64,000 nt of DNA, taken from NCBI RefSeq assembly GCF_014905175.1, contig NC_057791.1:8070492-8134491 (forward strand), written 5' to 3'. This stretch comes from Aphidius gifuensis. Taxonomy: Eukaryota; Arthropoda; Insecta; Hymenoptera; Braconidae. A model generated the notes under the pieces. It saw only the letters and a list, made by a program, of their open reading frames with translations, was not told the origin of the DNA and searched no databases. Below, piece by piece: positions 23,531 through 34,799 of the stretch (the stretch's first letter is position 1; each line of letters begins with the position of its first letter). The translations under genes and the position numbers were made by a program.

Positions 23531-25273
23531 TAGGGTTACCATATGCGAAATTTGATCAGGACATGTCCTGATTTGAGAACAGATGTCCTGATCAATTGTG
23601 AAAATGTCCTTTTTTGATAAAATGTCCTGATTTGACGTAAATGTCCTGATTGGGCAATTTTTTTTTTTCATTTAATTATTTTTTCGGGAATTCCCAACAA
23701 TGCGAAAAAATCCAACTCAACGGAGCATGGTGGTGCTAATTAATAACAAAAAAACTCTCGTCATTGCACGTGTTTATTATTGAATGTTATTATCTGTTCG
23801 GGTGCATTTGATAATTGAGAAATACCAAAAAAGTAATAAAATATTGTTTAATAAAAAAACATTAATATTGTAGGAAACAAAAATTTTTAATAATTTTCAA
23901 ATTTAAAAATTTTTTAGAAATCTAAACAAAATTATGATGCATTTTTTAGGCAAAGTTGTAAAAAAAATTGTAGGTTTTCTTGTTTCAAATAATTGTGAAG
24001 AAAGCTGCTCCGAAATTATAAAAACAGCAGAATTTTTCTGCTATACCAGGATATAATGCCCACTGTAAAGAAGTATTTTCGATAATAAACGCACAGTCAA
24101 TAAGTTGAGTGGAAGAAACGAAATTTCTTGTATAAAATATAAAACACTCTATAATTGCATTATATAATTTTGAAAATTATTCATGTACTGATTTTGAAAA
24201 AATTGATACAATATGATTTATTCAACTTTGATACAATAAAATGTATTGTTACGTACTGATATCAATAATAAATAAATAAATAAATGAATTAACAATTTAG
24301 TAAATTCAAGGGCATATAAAGTACTGAGTAAGCAATTAAAATTTTTCCTTTTTTTTTTTTTTAGATTATTTTTATTTATTTTAGCAAAATCAACATTTTA
24401 CCTTTTCTCTCTCAATATTATATTTTTTTATTTTTTTATTTAAAATCATTTTTGCAAACCGAAGTTCAAAGTCACCTTGCAACTTGATATTTTGTATCCG
24501 TTGAGTTCAGTAAATTGTTAATAATAAAATGTTTATACAAATGATAAATGCTGACTACCATGGGAACCCTTAAACATGATTGGTCAAGATGTTCTCACTT
24601 TTAATCATCCCTACTTTGTAATTTAATTTTTATGGGAATTATTATTTTAATAAATTAACGAGCTTCACTCTTACGACAACTTTCGTTCTATTCAAATCAT
24701 AAATTAAATCAAATAAATTTTAATAAATCAAATTAATTAAAATAATAAATCCAAATTAAAAATTGTTATTTTAGTGACAAATTATTATTTCCTAAATTAT
24801 TTAACCTTTCTTAATCCTATACAAAAATTATTGACTGTGAATTTTCTCCGGGGTGTGGTTTTTCTGTGCTACGAGTTTGTGTTACCTATTGGATTATTCT
24901 AAATTATCAACATCATCAGGTGACCATCCGGAATGACAAGCTCTCTACATTTTAATTTTGGATAAACCGCAACAAGGTAGAATCTACATAATTACACATT
25001 CCCTCCTAACCCGTTACCCTGTAGGGAATAACAAAACAAGAAGATTTTATTAAAATACGTTAAATATCAGGCTCATTAATTTGTATAATTGTCAAATTAA
25101 TATATTATTAATTTTCTTGTTAAACGTTCTTTCTTTTTTTTTGCTATTTCATAGTTAATTCAAATTACTTAGCCTGGTACGTAACAGTATTCAACTATTA
25201 GAGAAGAGGGGGGGGGGGTTGGTGGACAAAATGAATTGTCCTGATTTGGCGTTCGGTGCATATGGTAACCCTA
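23531..25273 (+). mobile_element. hAT-like non-autonomous composite, copy 1
   Basis: Termini TAGGGTTACCATATGC and its complement. The flanking 8-mers TCCTTAGC and TCCATAGT match at six of eight positions, an aged 8-bp target duplication as expected for hAT. The left part has several ATGTCCTGAT words. A solo LTR occupies 24247-25186. There is no transposase. Copy 2 (36574-38318) is nearly identical in the opposite orientation. Confidence 0.85.
24247..25186. mobile_element. Solo LTR inside hAT composite copy 1
   Basis: Begins TGTTACGTACTG and ends GGTACGTAACA, flanked on both sides by GTAT (24243-24246 and 25187-25190), the 4-bp duplication typical of Ty3/gypsy integration. It is 940 bp with no internal coding. 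Confidence 0.85.
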
Positions 25274-25330
25274 TCCATAGTTACTGCTTTTCCTTGGACA
25301 TTTTTATTTAAAAAAAATAAATTACATGTA
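25274..25330. repeat. Family IV unit, right half
   Basis: Continuation of the unit at 23459, displaced by the hAT composite. Confidence 0.7.
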
Positions 25331-25344
25331 TTTTATTTATTACA

Positions 25345-25368
25345 CGAGAACCACCGAGCGCGCTTCGC
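25345..25368. other. GC-rich palindrome
   Basis: GAGCGCGCTTCGCGCGCC: GCGCG arms around a short centre in AT-rich DNA. No known role. Confidence 0.5.
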
Positions 25369-25499
25369 GCGCCTGTTTTTCTTATAACGATGAGAAAATA
25401 GTTTTTTAAAAATAATTATCACAATCATACTCTCTCTTGTTGTCGTTTTTCATTAAGCTTTTTTGTAAAAATAGTAACTCACATTTATTTAATTATTTT

Positions 25500-26306
25500 C
25501 ATGGTTATTTAGTAATAATTTTCAAAAAAAAACGACACTCTGTTCACACGAATAAAAGACAATTTCTGAAAAAGATAGAGTTGAAACTAACATAACTCAC
25601 TTTTTTATGACATTTTTGTAGATGTTTAGTTTGAATATTTTTTATTTTATTATTTAGTTTTTCATGGCTGAGTATTTTCGATAACTTAATCATTCAGTTA
25701 CAAAAAAAGCAAACTATAATTATGTTTTCTTGTGTCTTTTAAAAAACCCTTCTCACAATTTACCCATAATACTTCATTCATCAAAGTCTCAATCACTTTA
25801 TTTTCAATTCTTTTATTTCTGTAATGCAATTGCAAATTAATTCATTGAATATTTCATTTCAAAATTACTCATGTTCATAATGAAATATTTCTAAATAGAA
25901 TTTTCCCGAAATCATGATTCTTATATTCAAAAAACACCTCATGAAAAAAAAACAAAAAAAAAAAAAAATGTAAATTTTATGAATTAATATGGTTAAGCTT
26001 GTGTGCCTATTTCAAAATCTTCTTTTCCAATTATTTTTTATTAATGTTGATTATTAATTTTCAAAAAAATTTTGACATTATATTTTCACGAAAAACAGAT
26101 AATTTATGAAACAATAAAATTTCCGGCAACCTTTGTTCAATAAAAATTCATTTCTTTGTAACATTTTTGTGCTTATTTCAAACATTTTTCATTTTACTAT
26201 TCCGTTTTCAGGGGTATGTATATTTTTGATGAATTAATCATTCATTCACACATAGAGCAAATTATTATGTTCTTATTTCAAAAAAACCCTTCTTTATACA
26301 TATTAT
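25500..26306 (+). repeat. About 530-bp direct duplication
   Basis: 25520-25830 and 26045-26306 share TGACATTTTTGTAG/GTAACATTTTTGTGC-like blocks, AACTTAATCATTCA and CAAACTATAATTATG/CAAATTATTATG, ending AAAAAACCCTTCT. The second copy is interrupted by the family I element at 26307 and resumes at 27048. Confidence 0.7.
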
Positions 26307-27047
26307 CCCGAGTGAAAATTTGATCAAGATGCTTGATTAAGGATAACTCGATCAAAATTGGATCAAGGAAACCTTAACTCATCCTTATTAAGGCCAGCCT
26401 GATTAGGAATTGATCAAGGAAACCTTAACTTATCTTTATTAAGGCCAGCCTGATCAAGAATTGATCGATTAATATATATTTCGGTACTTGTATTTTTTTG
26501 GAGATCACGATCGAGATTGGACCAAGGAAACCTTAACTCATCCTTAATAAGGCCGATATGATCCAAACTTGATCAAGAATTGATCAGTTATTATATATTT
26601 CGGTACTTGTATTTTTTTATTGTTTAATCCATTAATTGTTACAATTACATTATTCTTTCACTAATAAAATGATTTTTTCAATAAAAACGACGCTAAGCAC
26701 GGCCTAAATATATAAACTCCTTAAAACCATCATGTGTATCGATTCCTTCCGTGCCCGAACGGGCCGACGCGTCTCCCTTAGTACGTACAATCTAATCTTT
26801 GTCCATCTGAAACCCGGTAGGTGCGCTTGTTAGGAAAAAAAAAATTGTCTCTTTAATGACCTCTCTCTCTTTTTTTTGCTGGGTAATTAGAAAAAAATGT
26901 TATAATTAGAAATAATATTATAATTTTTGTTTTTTGATCATGTAAACATCATCAAGTTTTGATTAAGCATCTTGATCAAGAATGGATTTGAATTTAATGT
27001 TGCCTGATCAAGTTTTGATCAAGACTTGATTTCACTTTCCACTCTAG
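26307..27047. mobile_element. Family I element, short complete copy
   Basis: The left end CCCGAGTGAAAATTTGATC and the right end (CTTTCCACTCTAG, diverged) are inverted. AT lies on both flanks (26305-06 and 27048-49). The uninterrupted paralogue at 25741-25800 (CCCATAATACTTCATTC) gives the empty site. Arrays carry TGATCAAG and CCTTATTAAGG palindromes. The centre (26690-26830) is GC-rich, where other copies have a tRNA-like sequence. Confidence 0.8.
26690..26830. other. GC-rich core of the short family I element
   Basis: Contains CCGTGCCCGAACGGGCCGAC and GAAACCCGGTAGGTGCGC in AT-rich surroundings. GTTCGGGCACGG on the minus strand loosely recalls a T-arm, but no A box was located, so a tRNA origin is only possible. 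Confidence 0.4.
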
Positions 27048-27051
27048 ATAT

Positions 27052-27536
27052 ACTTCATTCATCGAACTCTCGATAACTTTATTTTTCAATTTTTCTTAGT
27101 TCTGTGATGTAAAAAAATATTCTGTCATTTAATTGTCACAAAAATGTTTGAGAACTTCATCGAAAAAATTGCCTAGCTTAGATACATGAAAATCTTGTGA
27201 GACTGAAATATAATTTAAAAACTATTTTTTGTTCAAGCGATCTGTCAAATTTTGATTTCGAAATATATAAACAAATAAATTTATTGATTACTTCAACGAC
27301 GAAAAAAAAAATTGTGTGAGAGTTAGGGCTGGACACGGCACCGAAACCAATTCGGTATCGTTTCGGTTCATGTCCAGCCCTAGTGAGAGTGACAGAGAAA
27401 GAAAATTTGTTTTTTTATTTCATTAACAGACACAGAAAAAATGACAAATGACATGTGAGTGACAGAGAAAACAAATTAACCAATTAAATATTCGTAAGAT
27501 CGATGACAACTGTCCTTTTTATATAAGAATTAATGA
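27052..27536. other. AT-rich DNA with a small inverted repeat
   Basis: GGGCTGGACACGG and CATGTCCAGCCC (27325-27378) form a small foldback around a GGTATCG centre. Otherwise nothing was recognised. Confidence 0.5.
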
Positions 27537-27690
27537 AAATCTTAAGGAAAAGCAGTAGCTAAGAAAAAGATGTAGCTAAGGAAATAATGTGGCCAGAAGA
27601 ATTATGTTTCAAGCAACATTAATTCCTTAGGTACATCTTTTCCTTAGCTGCTGCTTGGCCTTGGACATTTTTATTTATTGTCCAAATAAA
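27537..27690. repeat. Single family IV self-complementary unit
   Basis: AAGGAAAAGCAGTAGCTAAG is followed about 70 bp later by CTTAGCTGCTGCTTGGCC, with TAATGTGGCC and AACATTAATTCC inner arms. It closely matches the units at 9285-9930. Confidence 0.8.
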
Positions 27691-27782
27691 ATTAACGCAA
27701 TCCATTTTTATAAGTTGAAATAAGGGATTAATAATTATCTTATTGAATATTAATATCTACTATAATAATAGTAATAATGATC

Positions 27783-27906
27783 ATCCCTGGTAGAAAAATT
27801 CCGTCGGCCCGACGTTTGCCCGACTTATTGGCCCGACTTTACATGTATAAGCCTATATGCTTGTACAGGTTAAGTCGGGCAGCGCTCACAAATTTCTACC
27901 AGGGAT
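27783..27906. mobile_element. 124-bp MITE with CCCTGGTAGAAA termini
   Basis: Ends ATCCCTGGTAGAAA and TTTCTACCAGGGAT. Inside, GCCCGACTT occurs directly and inverted, so the whole sequence can fold. Such tiny elements depend on a transposase elsewhere. Confidence 0.85.
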
Positions 27907-27974
27907 AATAATAATATATTATAATTACTAATAATAATAATAATATCAATAAATTCAATAATTTTTTATGTATT

Positions 27975-28095
27975 TTTTTTTTTCACTCGATTTAGCCTCG
28001 ATTTAACGTCGTTTCGACGTCGAATAACGTTAACTTCCAACGTCGAAAAACTTTACTTTTCGATGTCGAAACGCGCTTGAATCGGGTTAGAAAAT
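27975..28095. repeat. TCGACGTCGA-type palindromic patch
   Basis: Repeated GTCGAA and TTCGAC words (TTTCGACGTCGAATAACG, then TTTTCGATGTCGAAACG) form overlapping dyads. Confidence 0.6.
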
Positions 28096-28099
28096 AAAA

Positions 28100-28724
28100 T
28101 ACATAAAAACTTGATGAAGTATGAACATAGTTCTGAAAAAAAAATTGACTTTATCGAAAAACGTCATTTGGAAGAAGTGTTAGTTTCGATGTGAACAATT
28201 TTATGGTAAAAAAAAAACCTGTTTAAGCTTTAAAAAAAATTGTATTCATACTTCAATCTCCACCGCTTTGAACTTTTTTGAATTTGTTTTTTATATTTCA
28301 GGCGTTGCTTTTTAAACCCTACAAATTTTCCTAGAACTTCGGAAATTTTTCAATAAAATCGATTTTTTTTTGGCCCATTTTAATCTGTTGATGGATTTTC
28401 CTCCAAAAATATGCCTTCAAACAAAAAAAAGTGTTACTTTGTATGTAAATAACTTTTTGATGAAAAATGAAGAAATGTGGTATCCATTTAAAAAAATTAT
28501 ATTCATACCTGAAACTCCGCCATTTTTAATTTTGTCGATTTTTTTTTCTTTTTTTCTCTCTGTCTCCCACAACTTTTATTTGAATCATCTTTCATACCGA
28601 GGCATATTTTTCGAGAAAAATCCATTCGCAGATAGGAATGGGATAGTCTGTATAATGAATAAAGTTCAACATGAATATAATGAAAATGAAAATATCGATG
28701 ATCTTTTTCCAAAATTGATTCCAA
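28100..28724. repeat. Degenerate direct repeat, no gene
   Basis: Words such as TGTATTCATACTTCAATCTC (28240) recur as TATATTCATACCTGAAACTC (28497). A 124-codon plus ORF here begins inside repeat DNA and shows no protein pattern. Confidence 0.45.
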
Positions 28725-30255
28725 CCGGATGGATCCAGACTTGATTGAGTAAAAATTATCTGATAATTTATTTTTTAAAATACAATTTGCCTGGTCCAGA
28801 TAGCATCAGGATAACCTTAACTTATCCTTAACAGAGACATCTTCATCAAATCTGAAACCAGTCTTGATTAAGTAAAAATTACCACACAATTTATTTTTTA
28901 AAATACAATTCGCCTGATCCGGATAGTATCAGGATAACCTTAACTTATCCTTAATAGGGACATCTTGATCCAATATGGATCCAGTCTCGATCAAGTGAAA
29001 ATTATCACATAATTTATTTTTTTCAATACTATTTGCATGATCCATTTTAGATCAGGATAACCTCAACTCATCCTTAACAGGGACATCTTGATCCAATCTG
29101 GATCCAGATTTGATCAAGTAAAAATTAAAACATAATTCACTTTTTAAAGTACAATTTGCCTGATTCGGATAGCATCAGGATAACCTTAACTTATCTTAAA
29201 TGGTGACATCTTGATCCGATCTAGATCCAGATTTGATCAAGCAAAAATTATTACATAATTTATTTTTTAAAATACAATTTGCCTGGTCCGGATAGCATCA
29301 GGATAACCTTAACTTATCCTTAACAGAGACATCTTGATCAAATCTGGATCCAGTCTTGAATAAGTAAAAATTACCACACAATTTATTTTTTAAAATACAA
29401 TTTGCCTGATCCGGATAGCATCAGGATGACCTTAATAGGGACATCTTGAGCCAATATGGATCCAGTCTTGATCAAGTAAAAATTATCACATAATTTATTT
29501 TTTTCAATACTATTTGCATGATCTATTTTATATCAGGATAACCTCAATTTATCCTTAACAGGGACATCTTGATCCAATATGGATCCAGTCTTGATGAAGT
29601 AAAAATTATCACATAATTTTTTTTTTTCAATACTATTTTCATGATCCATTTTAGATCAGGATAACCTCAACTTAGCCTTAACAGGGACATCTTGATCCAA
29701 TTTGGATCCAGTCTTCATCGGGTAAAAATTCCCACACAATTTATTTTTTAAAATACGATTTGCCTGATCCAGATAGCATCAGGATAACCTTACTTTATCC
29801 TTAATAAGGACATCTTGATCCAATATGGATCCAGTCTTGATTAAGTAAAAATTACCACACACTTTATTTTTTAAAGTACAATTTGCCTGATCCGGATAGC
29901 ATCAGGATAACCTTGACTTATCCTTAACAGAGACATCTTGATCCAATCTGGATCCAGATTTGATCAAGTAAAAATTAAAACATAATTGATTTTTTAAAGT
30001 ACAATTTGCCTGATCTGGATAGCATCAGGATAACTTTACCTTATCCTTGATAAGGGCATCTTGATCCAATATGGATCCAGTCTTGATCAGGTAAAAATTA
30101 CCACACAATTTATTTTTTAAAATAGATCTTGCCTGAACCGGATAGCATCAGGATAACCTTAACTTATCCTCAACAGAGACATCTTGATCCAATTTGGATC
30201 CAGATTTGATCAAGTAAAAATTTAAACATAATTCATTTTTTAAAGTACAATTTGT
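28725..30255. repeat. Family I array B, about 12 units of 120-125 bp
   Basis: Units contain GGATCCAGTCTTGATCAAGT, a T/A-rich spacer, TTTGCCTGATCC, GATAGCATCAGGATAACC and TTAACTTATCCTTAACAG. Two unit subtypes alternate (ACAATTTGCCTGATCCGG and ACTATTTGCATGATCCAT). It forms the left half of a family I copy whose right end is at 31389. The left terminus is missing. Confidence 0.85.
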
Positions 30256-30274
30256 ATTTTTTGAAGTACAATCA

Positions 30275-30455
30275 AAAAATGGCCTTTTTTTTTTTTTTGG
30301 CCACTTTAAAATAGCCCTTTAGAATGGCCTTATATTTTTGGCCATTTTTTCCATGTACGAGGTTCAGATCGTCTTTTTTTTAAACTATATTTCACCATGT
30401 TGCCATGGTATTTACGGCAAGCTGAAATACCAGACGAACCTCCCGGCTCTGGTAA
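30275..30455 (+). repeat. GGCC-rich dispersed repeat, inverted copy at 48165-48440
   Basis: Shares AATGGCCTT runs, CCATGTACGAGGTTCAGATC, CACCATGTTGCCATGG and TTTACGGCAAGCTGAAATA with 48165-48300 in inverse orientation. Confidence 0.8.
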
Positions 30456-30709
30456 TTATGTATTCAAAAATCGGCTGAATTTCATATTTTTATTGTAATC
30501 ATGTCTTGATCTTAAACTGATAGAGTAATTTATATATTTCGGACTGAACACGTACAAAAAAAATAATTACTTTATGTTTTGATTTTTTCTTTATATTTTT
30601 AATAGTTTATTATTATTTATTTATACTTTTTGTTTATTTATATACTAACTCATTTATTTATTATTTATTAATTCATAAGAATGAAAAAATCTTTCCGAGT
30701 ATCGTTTGT

Positions 30710-30783
30710 CAGAATGGCTTAGTGGGTAAAGCGTCACCCGCATATTTTCAATTCCGCGTTCGAGGGTTCGAGACCTGGTCACT
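30710..30783 (+). other. tRNA-like core of a family I element
   Basis: An A-box-like TGGCTTAGTGGG (30715) and a B box GGTTCGAGACC (30765-30775) lie at tRNA spacing, with CGTC/GACG-like D-arm context. The acceptor ends do not pair, so it is not a working tRNA. It lies between array B (28725-30255) and array A (30940-31389). Confidence 0.7.
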
Positions 30784-30939
30784 GTAAATTAATTTGGGTC
30801 AAGTTTGAGAGCAGAATATTCAGCTTTAGGTTTAGGTTCAGTTTCATAATAAAACGTTCATACATCCGTCATATATTAATCACTATATGTTATAAGAAAA
30901 AATATGAAAAAAAAATATTTTTTTTTTTCGAAAATGCAA

Positions 30940-31389
30940 ATGTTCCCCGGTCCATTCCGGATCATGTATCCTGATCAGGATTGGATCCAGATCCCTGATC
31001 CGTTTTGGATCATGTATCCGTACGTTATCCTGAAGACGACATCAGGTATACCTGATTCAATCCGGATCCGAACCTCACCAAAAAACATTACCATCCTGAT
31101 CCATTTTGGATCCAGAATCTGGATCCGGTCTTGATAATCTATCGTGATCCATTTCGGATCATGTATCCTGACCAGGATTGGATCCAGATTCTAGATCTAT
31201 TTTGGATCATGTAACTTTACGTTATCCTGAAGACATCAGGTATACCTGATCCAATCCAGATCCGAACCTTACCAAAAAACATTACCATCCTGATCCATTT
31301 CGGATCTAGAATCTGGATCCGGAATGGATTTGAAATCAGGATATCCTGATCAGGTCCTGATCAGGACCTGACTTAAATTTCTACTCGGG
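30940..31389. mobile_element. Family I array A and right terminus
   Basis: Units hold GATCATGTATCCTGATCAGG, ACGTTATCCTGAAGAC and ATCAGGTATACCTGAT palindromes. The end is AAATTTCTACTCGGG (31375-31389). Confidence 0.85.
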
Positions 31390-31394
31390 TAAGT

Positions 31395-32345
31395 AACATA
31401 GAGACTTCATACTAGGCTTAAAAGAAGCGCATTGAAAAACTCTATCGACCGCATAATGGGTTTTTTGTAGTATTGATAATAGTTTTGAGTTGAAAACAAA
31501 AAATGTAAATTTTGAAAAAATTTTTTTTCTTACTCAAAAAATTGAGGAATCTAAACTATCTATCAGAAAGTATTTATCACAGAAGGTTTTTTTGTTCGTA
31601 AAACTTCTCTGTTTAATATTTTATTATTCTCAAATTATTATTTATGTAACTTCAAATGTTACATACGTTTTTACGTGGAAATTTTACAAGTTATGAAAAC
31701 GGCGCAATGAATAACTCAACGTCAAATAGAGATAGAGACTTCGTATTAGGCTCATATTAAGGGGCTTGAAAAACTCTATCGCCTGCATTGGAGTTTTATC
31801 TTTTATCTCTGATAGTTTTTCAGAAAAAAAAAAAAAAACTATAAAATTAAAAACAAAAATTCTGATACATAATTTTTTTTCTCGAAAACCGTTATTAAAG
31901 TATTACGTAAATATTTCTTGGTTAATTAAATTTTTTCATTGCTCACTTAACTGTAATTGTGTACGACAAAACCGGCCCTATATCCATCCACATAATAAAA
32001 AATTTCCATAGACTGCGAATGAAGTTTCACTTCCATCAAGCGTACTGCTAACACACACATTTTTTTTTTTTTTTCCTCAAAAACTATTGGAAATCGACGA
32101 AAAAACCCGAAATGCGGGCGACAGAGTTTCCCAAGGTACATAATATAAGCCTTATACGAAGTCTCTATCTTTATTTGATGTTTCTTTCGGCGAGCTATAA
32201 CTTCTGTAATAATGAAAATAGAGAGTTCGTATTAGGCTCACATATTATGCACCTTAAAAAAATGTAGTGACATCGGTTGGGGATTTTTTCCCTCTCAATA
32301 ACGGTTTTCGAAAAAAAAAATTAAGTATTATTGCTCACTTAACTG
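31395..32345. repeat. Family V repeats, three or four head-to-tail units
   Basis: AGAGACTTCATACTAGGCTC (31400) recurs as AGAGACTTCGTATTAGGCTC (31733), inverted near 32145, and as AGAGAGTTCGTATTAGGCTC (32219). Each is followed by GAAAAACTCTATCG-like text. ORFs here are repeat shadows. Confidence 0.75.
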
Positions 32346-33057
32346 TAATTGTGGACGAAAAAACCAGCCTTCAGAGGTAAATGAGTGAGAAAAGAAAATA
32401 TGATCAAAGAGTTTTTCCGATGGTTTAGTGGAAAAATATAAAAAATTAAGCACAATGTCGTTTTGTTTTTTTGTTGTAATTTTACTTTTTTTTTTAATTA
32501 AGCATCTAAATCTTTTGGATCTTCCATTTTTTTTATTGATTGTGCCATTTTTTTTCTTGCTGATTAGTTAACCTTTGGATTTGTAATAATTTCAATAATG
32601 TTAAAATTCAATCAATTATTAATGATAATAATAATATTAATAAAAATATTGGCGATATTATAAATTTATAATATTATTAGAACTACTATTAATATTATTA
32701 TTGACATCATGAAAATTATTGTTATTATTGATGTTATACTGATATTAATATTATTATAAATATTGTTATGAATCCATAATATTATTGAAGTGAAACTTCT
32801 TTAGAATGAGCAGTAAAAAAAAAAAACAAAAGATGGATGCAACGAAAGTAACCGTTTGAAGGTAAGTAATTTTAAATTATTTTTTATCTTGTTTTATTTA
32901 TTTATTCCCTTGACAACGATACGAAAAAATTTGTTAAAAATTTGTTTCAAAATTTTAGTTCCATAAAAGATTCAAGAGACAAAGGTGAATATTTAGGTTA
33001 AAACTTTTTTTATATACAATATATAATTTATTATGTTATTCTTGATCAAATTAATCT
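32345..33057. other. AT-rich DNA with ATT microsatellite
   Basis: 32600-32790 is a degenerate ATT/AATATT microsatellite. No gene signal. Confidence 0.6.
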
Positions 33058-33169
33058 GTTGAATAAACAAATAATACACAAGATAATAGTTATTCAAGTG
33101 CTTGACATAATAGGACAGCAACATCATAATTACAATACCAAACAACAATAAATAATATGTGGATGAAAT

Positions 33170-33400
33170 GTGGTACCACGTGAACGTAAAGATAGTAAAG
33201 ATGGTATTTTAGATTGTATAGGATTTCAAGAAACAATTAATGACATTGAAATATTAGCAGAAAAATGTGACAAATGTACTGGTAATCCCAAATCAGTAAA
33301 AATTAAAATACGACCAGGTGCTATACCAATGTCTGATAATTTTGATGAGACTTGTACTGGTGGTTATAATAATACTTTTAAACAAATAATGAGTATCTAA
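33170..33400 (+). pseudogene. Unknown 76-codon ORF, tandem copy 1
   Basis: The frame opens directly after an in-frame TGA at 33164 and has no usable ATG start (first in-frame ATG is about codon 53). The protein has cysteines at CDKCTG and ETCTGG, and reads IPMSDNFDETCTGG near its end. No family was recognised. Compared with copy 2, about 20 codons differ in amino acid but only about four silently, so there is no sign of purifying selection. It may be a last exon, a decayed gene end, or chance. Confidence 0.3.
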
Positions 33401-33521
33401 AATAAATCTGTTAAAAAAACAATTAATACACAAGATAGTGGTTATTTAAGTGCTTGACATAATACGACAGCAACATCATAATCACAATACCAAACAACAA
33501 TAAATAATATGTGGATAAAAT

Positions 33522-33752
33522 TTGGTACTACGTGAACGTGAAGATAGTAAAGATCGTATTTTAGATTGTATAGGAATTGAAGAGACAATTAATGACACTG
33601 AAATATTATCAAAAACATCTGATAAATGTACTGGTAATCCTAAATCAGTAAAATTTAAAATAGGATCAGGTGCTATACCAATGTCTGGTAATTTTCATGA
33701 GACTTGTACTGGTAGTTGTAATAATATTTTAAATCAAATAATGAGTATTTAA
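33522..33752 (+). pseudogene. Unknown 76-codon ORF, tandem copy 2
   Basis: Same layout as copy 1, with an in-frame TAA at 33516 just upstream and a TAA stop at the same place. It keeps SDKCTGNPKSV and HETCTGS. One cysteine of copy 1 is serine here and one tyrosine is cysteine. Confidence 0.3.
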
Positions 33753-33761
33753 GGTTGTTTT

Positions 33762-34084
33762 CAAATGAAATTCCCGTAATTTAATTTTCGATTCTTTTTT
33801 TTTAATGTTTAAATGAAATAATTATCTATTTAGTGACATTTTTTCGTAATTTTCCTCTGCGTCAAAATCCAGATAATTAGTGTCAAAGTTGACAACTTTA
33901 ACACGCAAGCATAGGGAGTATAATTACGTTTGCGCTTGTACTTTTAAAACTCTTAATTTAAATTTTGATTTTTTTTCAAAGATTTGTACACTTTACAAAT
34001 ACAAAATTAATTTTAAAACAATTATCCATTTCCTCAGCGCCGTTTAAAAGATATTGGCTAATTACTTTTTAAATTTGCAACCTG
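33762..34084. other. Intergenic DNA
   Basis: Only the short GTTGACAACTTTAACAC repeat (shared with about 20893) was noticed. Confidence 0.45.
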
Positions 34085-34094
34085 ATGTAAAATA

Positions 34095-34330
34095 TATGTC
34101 TATTGAATACTGAAATTTTATTTGGGAAAAACCAGGTGGGGTCAAGTAAAATTTTTTTTTTCAATAGTTCAGACTTAATTACAACGTCGAAAATATATTT
34201 CTTTCTTGTCTTTCTGGTATCACATCTTAATTAATATACACACAATTAGTGACAATTTCGAATACTTGACACTTTTTTTGTAAAAAAAACTTGTTTTTTT
34301 TTTTTGTTGAGATATCACATCTTTTTGTAG
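34095..34330 (+). repeat. Copy of the 241-bp arm found at 62553 and 63574
   Basis: ATTTTATTTGGGAAAAACC, GGTGGGGTCAAGTA, AATTAGTGACAATTTCGAAT and ACTTGACACT correspond in order to 63575-63810. Confidence 0.75.
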
Positions 34331-34704
34331 AGTAAACGATTCATTTATGCTGTCAAATTAGTTTAGAGGTTATGTCATGCATACAAACAAATAATAACAT
34401 ACTGCAGTGCAGCCAAAATATAAACACTAAAAAAAGAGCAGAGAAGTAATTGTAAAGTTTTACCAACTGAACGGAAGAAATCTGGTCGATTTGATAAAAA
34501 CGCAAAGACCGTAAATATCAATTATGCTTTAAATATATATTACCGCAATGAAAAAATCTGATTTTTTTTTAAAAAAAAGCTTGACATCGATTTATGGGAT
34601 CATTACCAAACCTCAACATCCTCATTCAACTCTATCATATTTTAATTGAATTTCTAAAAGATTTGCGACGGAAGAGGACAAAATATTTGATGTATAATAA
34701 GGCA

Positions 34705-34795
34705 CGGTAGTAGTAGTTAATCTCATCTCACACATATTCTCATCAACACATATATATTTCCTTCTCATACTTGACTCGAGGCACTACCGTGCCTC
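34705..34795. repeat. Hairpin GGCACGGTAGT...ACTACCGTGCC
   Basis: Perfect 11-bp outer arms with a 70-nt interior. The equivalent in the window-start copy (about 473-563) is imperfect. Confidence 0.75.
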
Positions 34796-34799
34796 TTGA

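Larger units (their letters stand above)
33058..33761 (+). repeat. Tandem duplication, two 352-bp units
   Basis: 33058-33409 and 33410-33761 are roughly 88-90% alike from AATACACAAGATA to the shared stop, each containing one 76-codon open frame. Confidence 0.9.

Noticed and set aside
28370..28744. 124-codon plus ORF as a gene
   Set aside because: It begins in degenerate direct repeats and ends in family I array sequence, with no domain or codon signal.
30904..31134. 76-codon ORF with repeated IMYPDQDWIQIPD-like words
   Set aside because: It is the translation of family I array A units.
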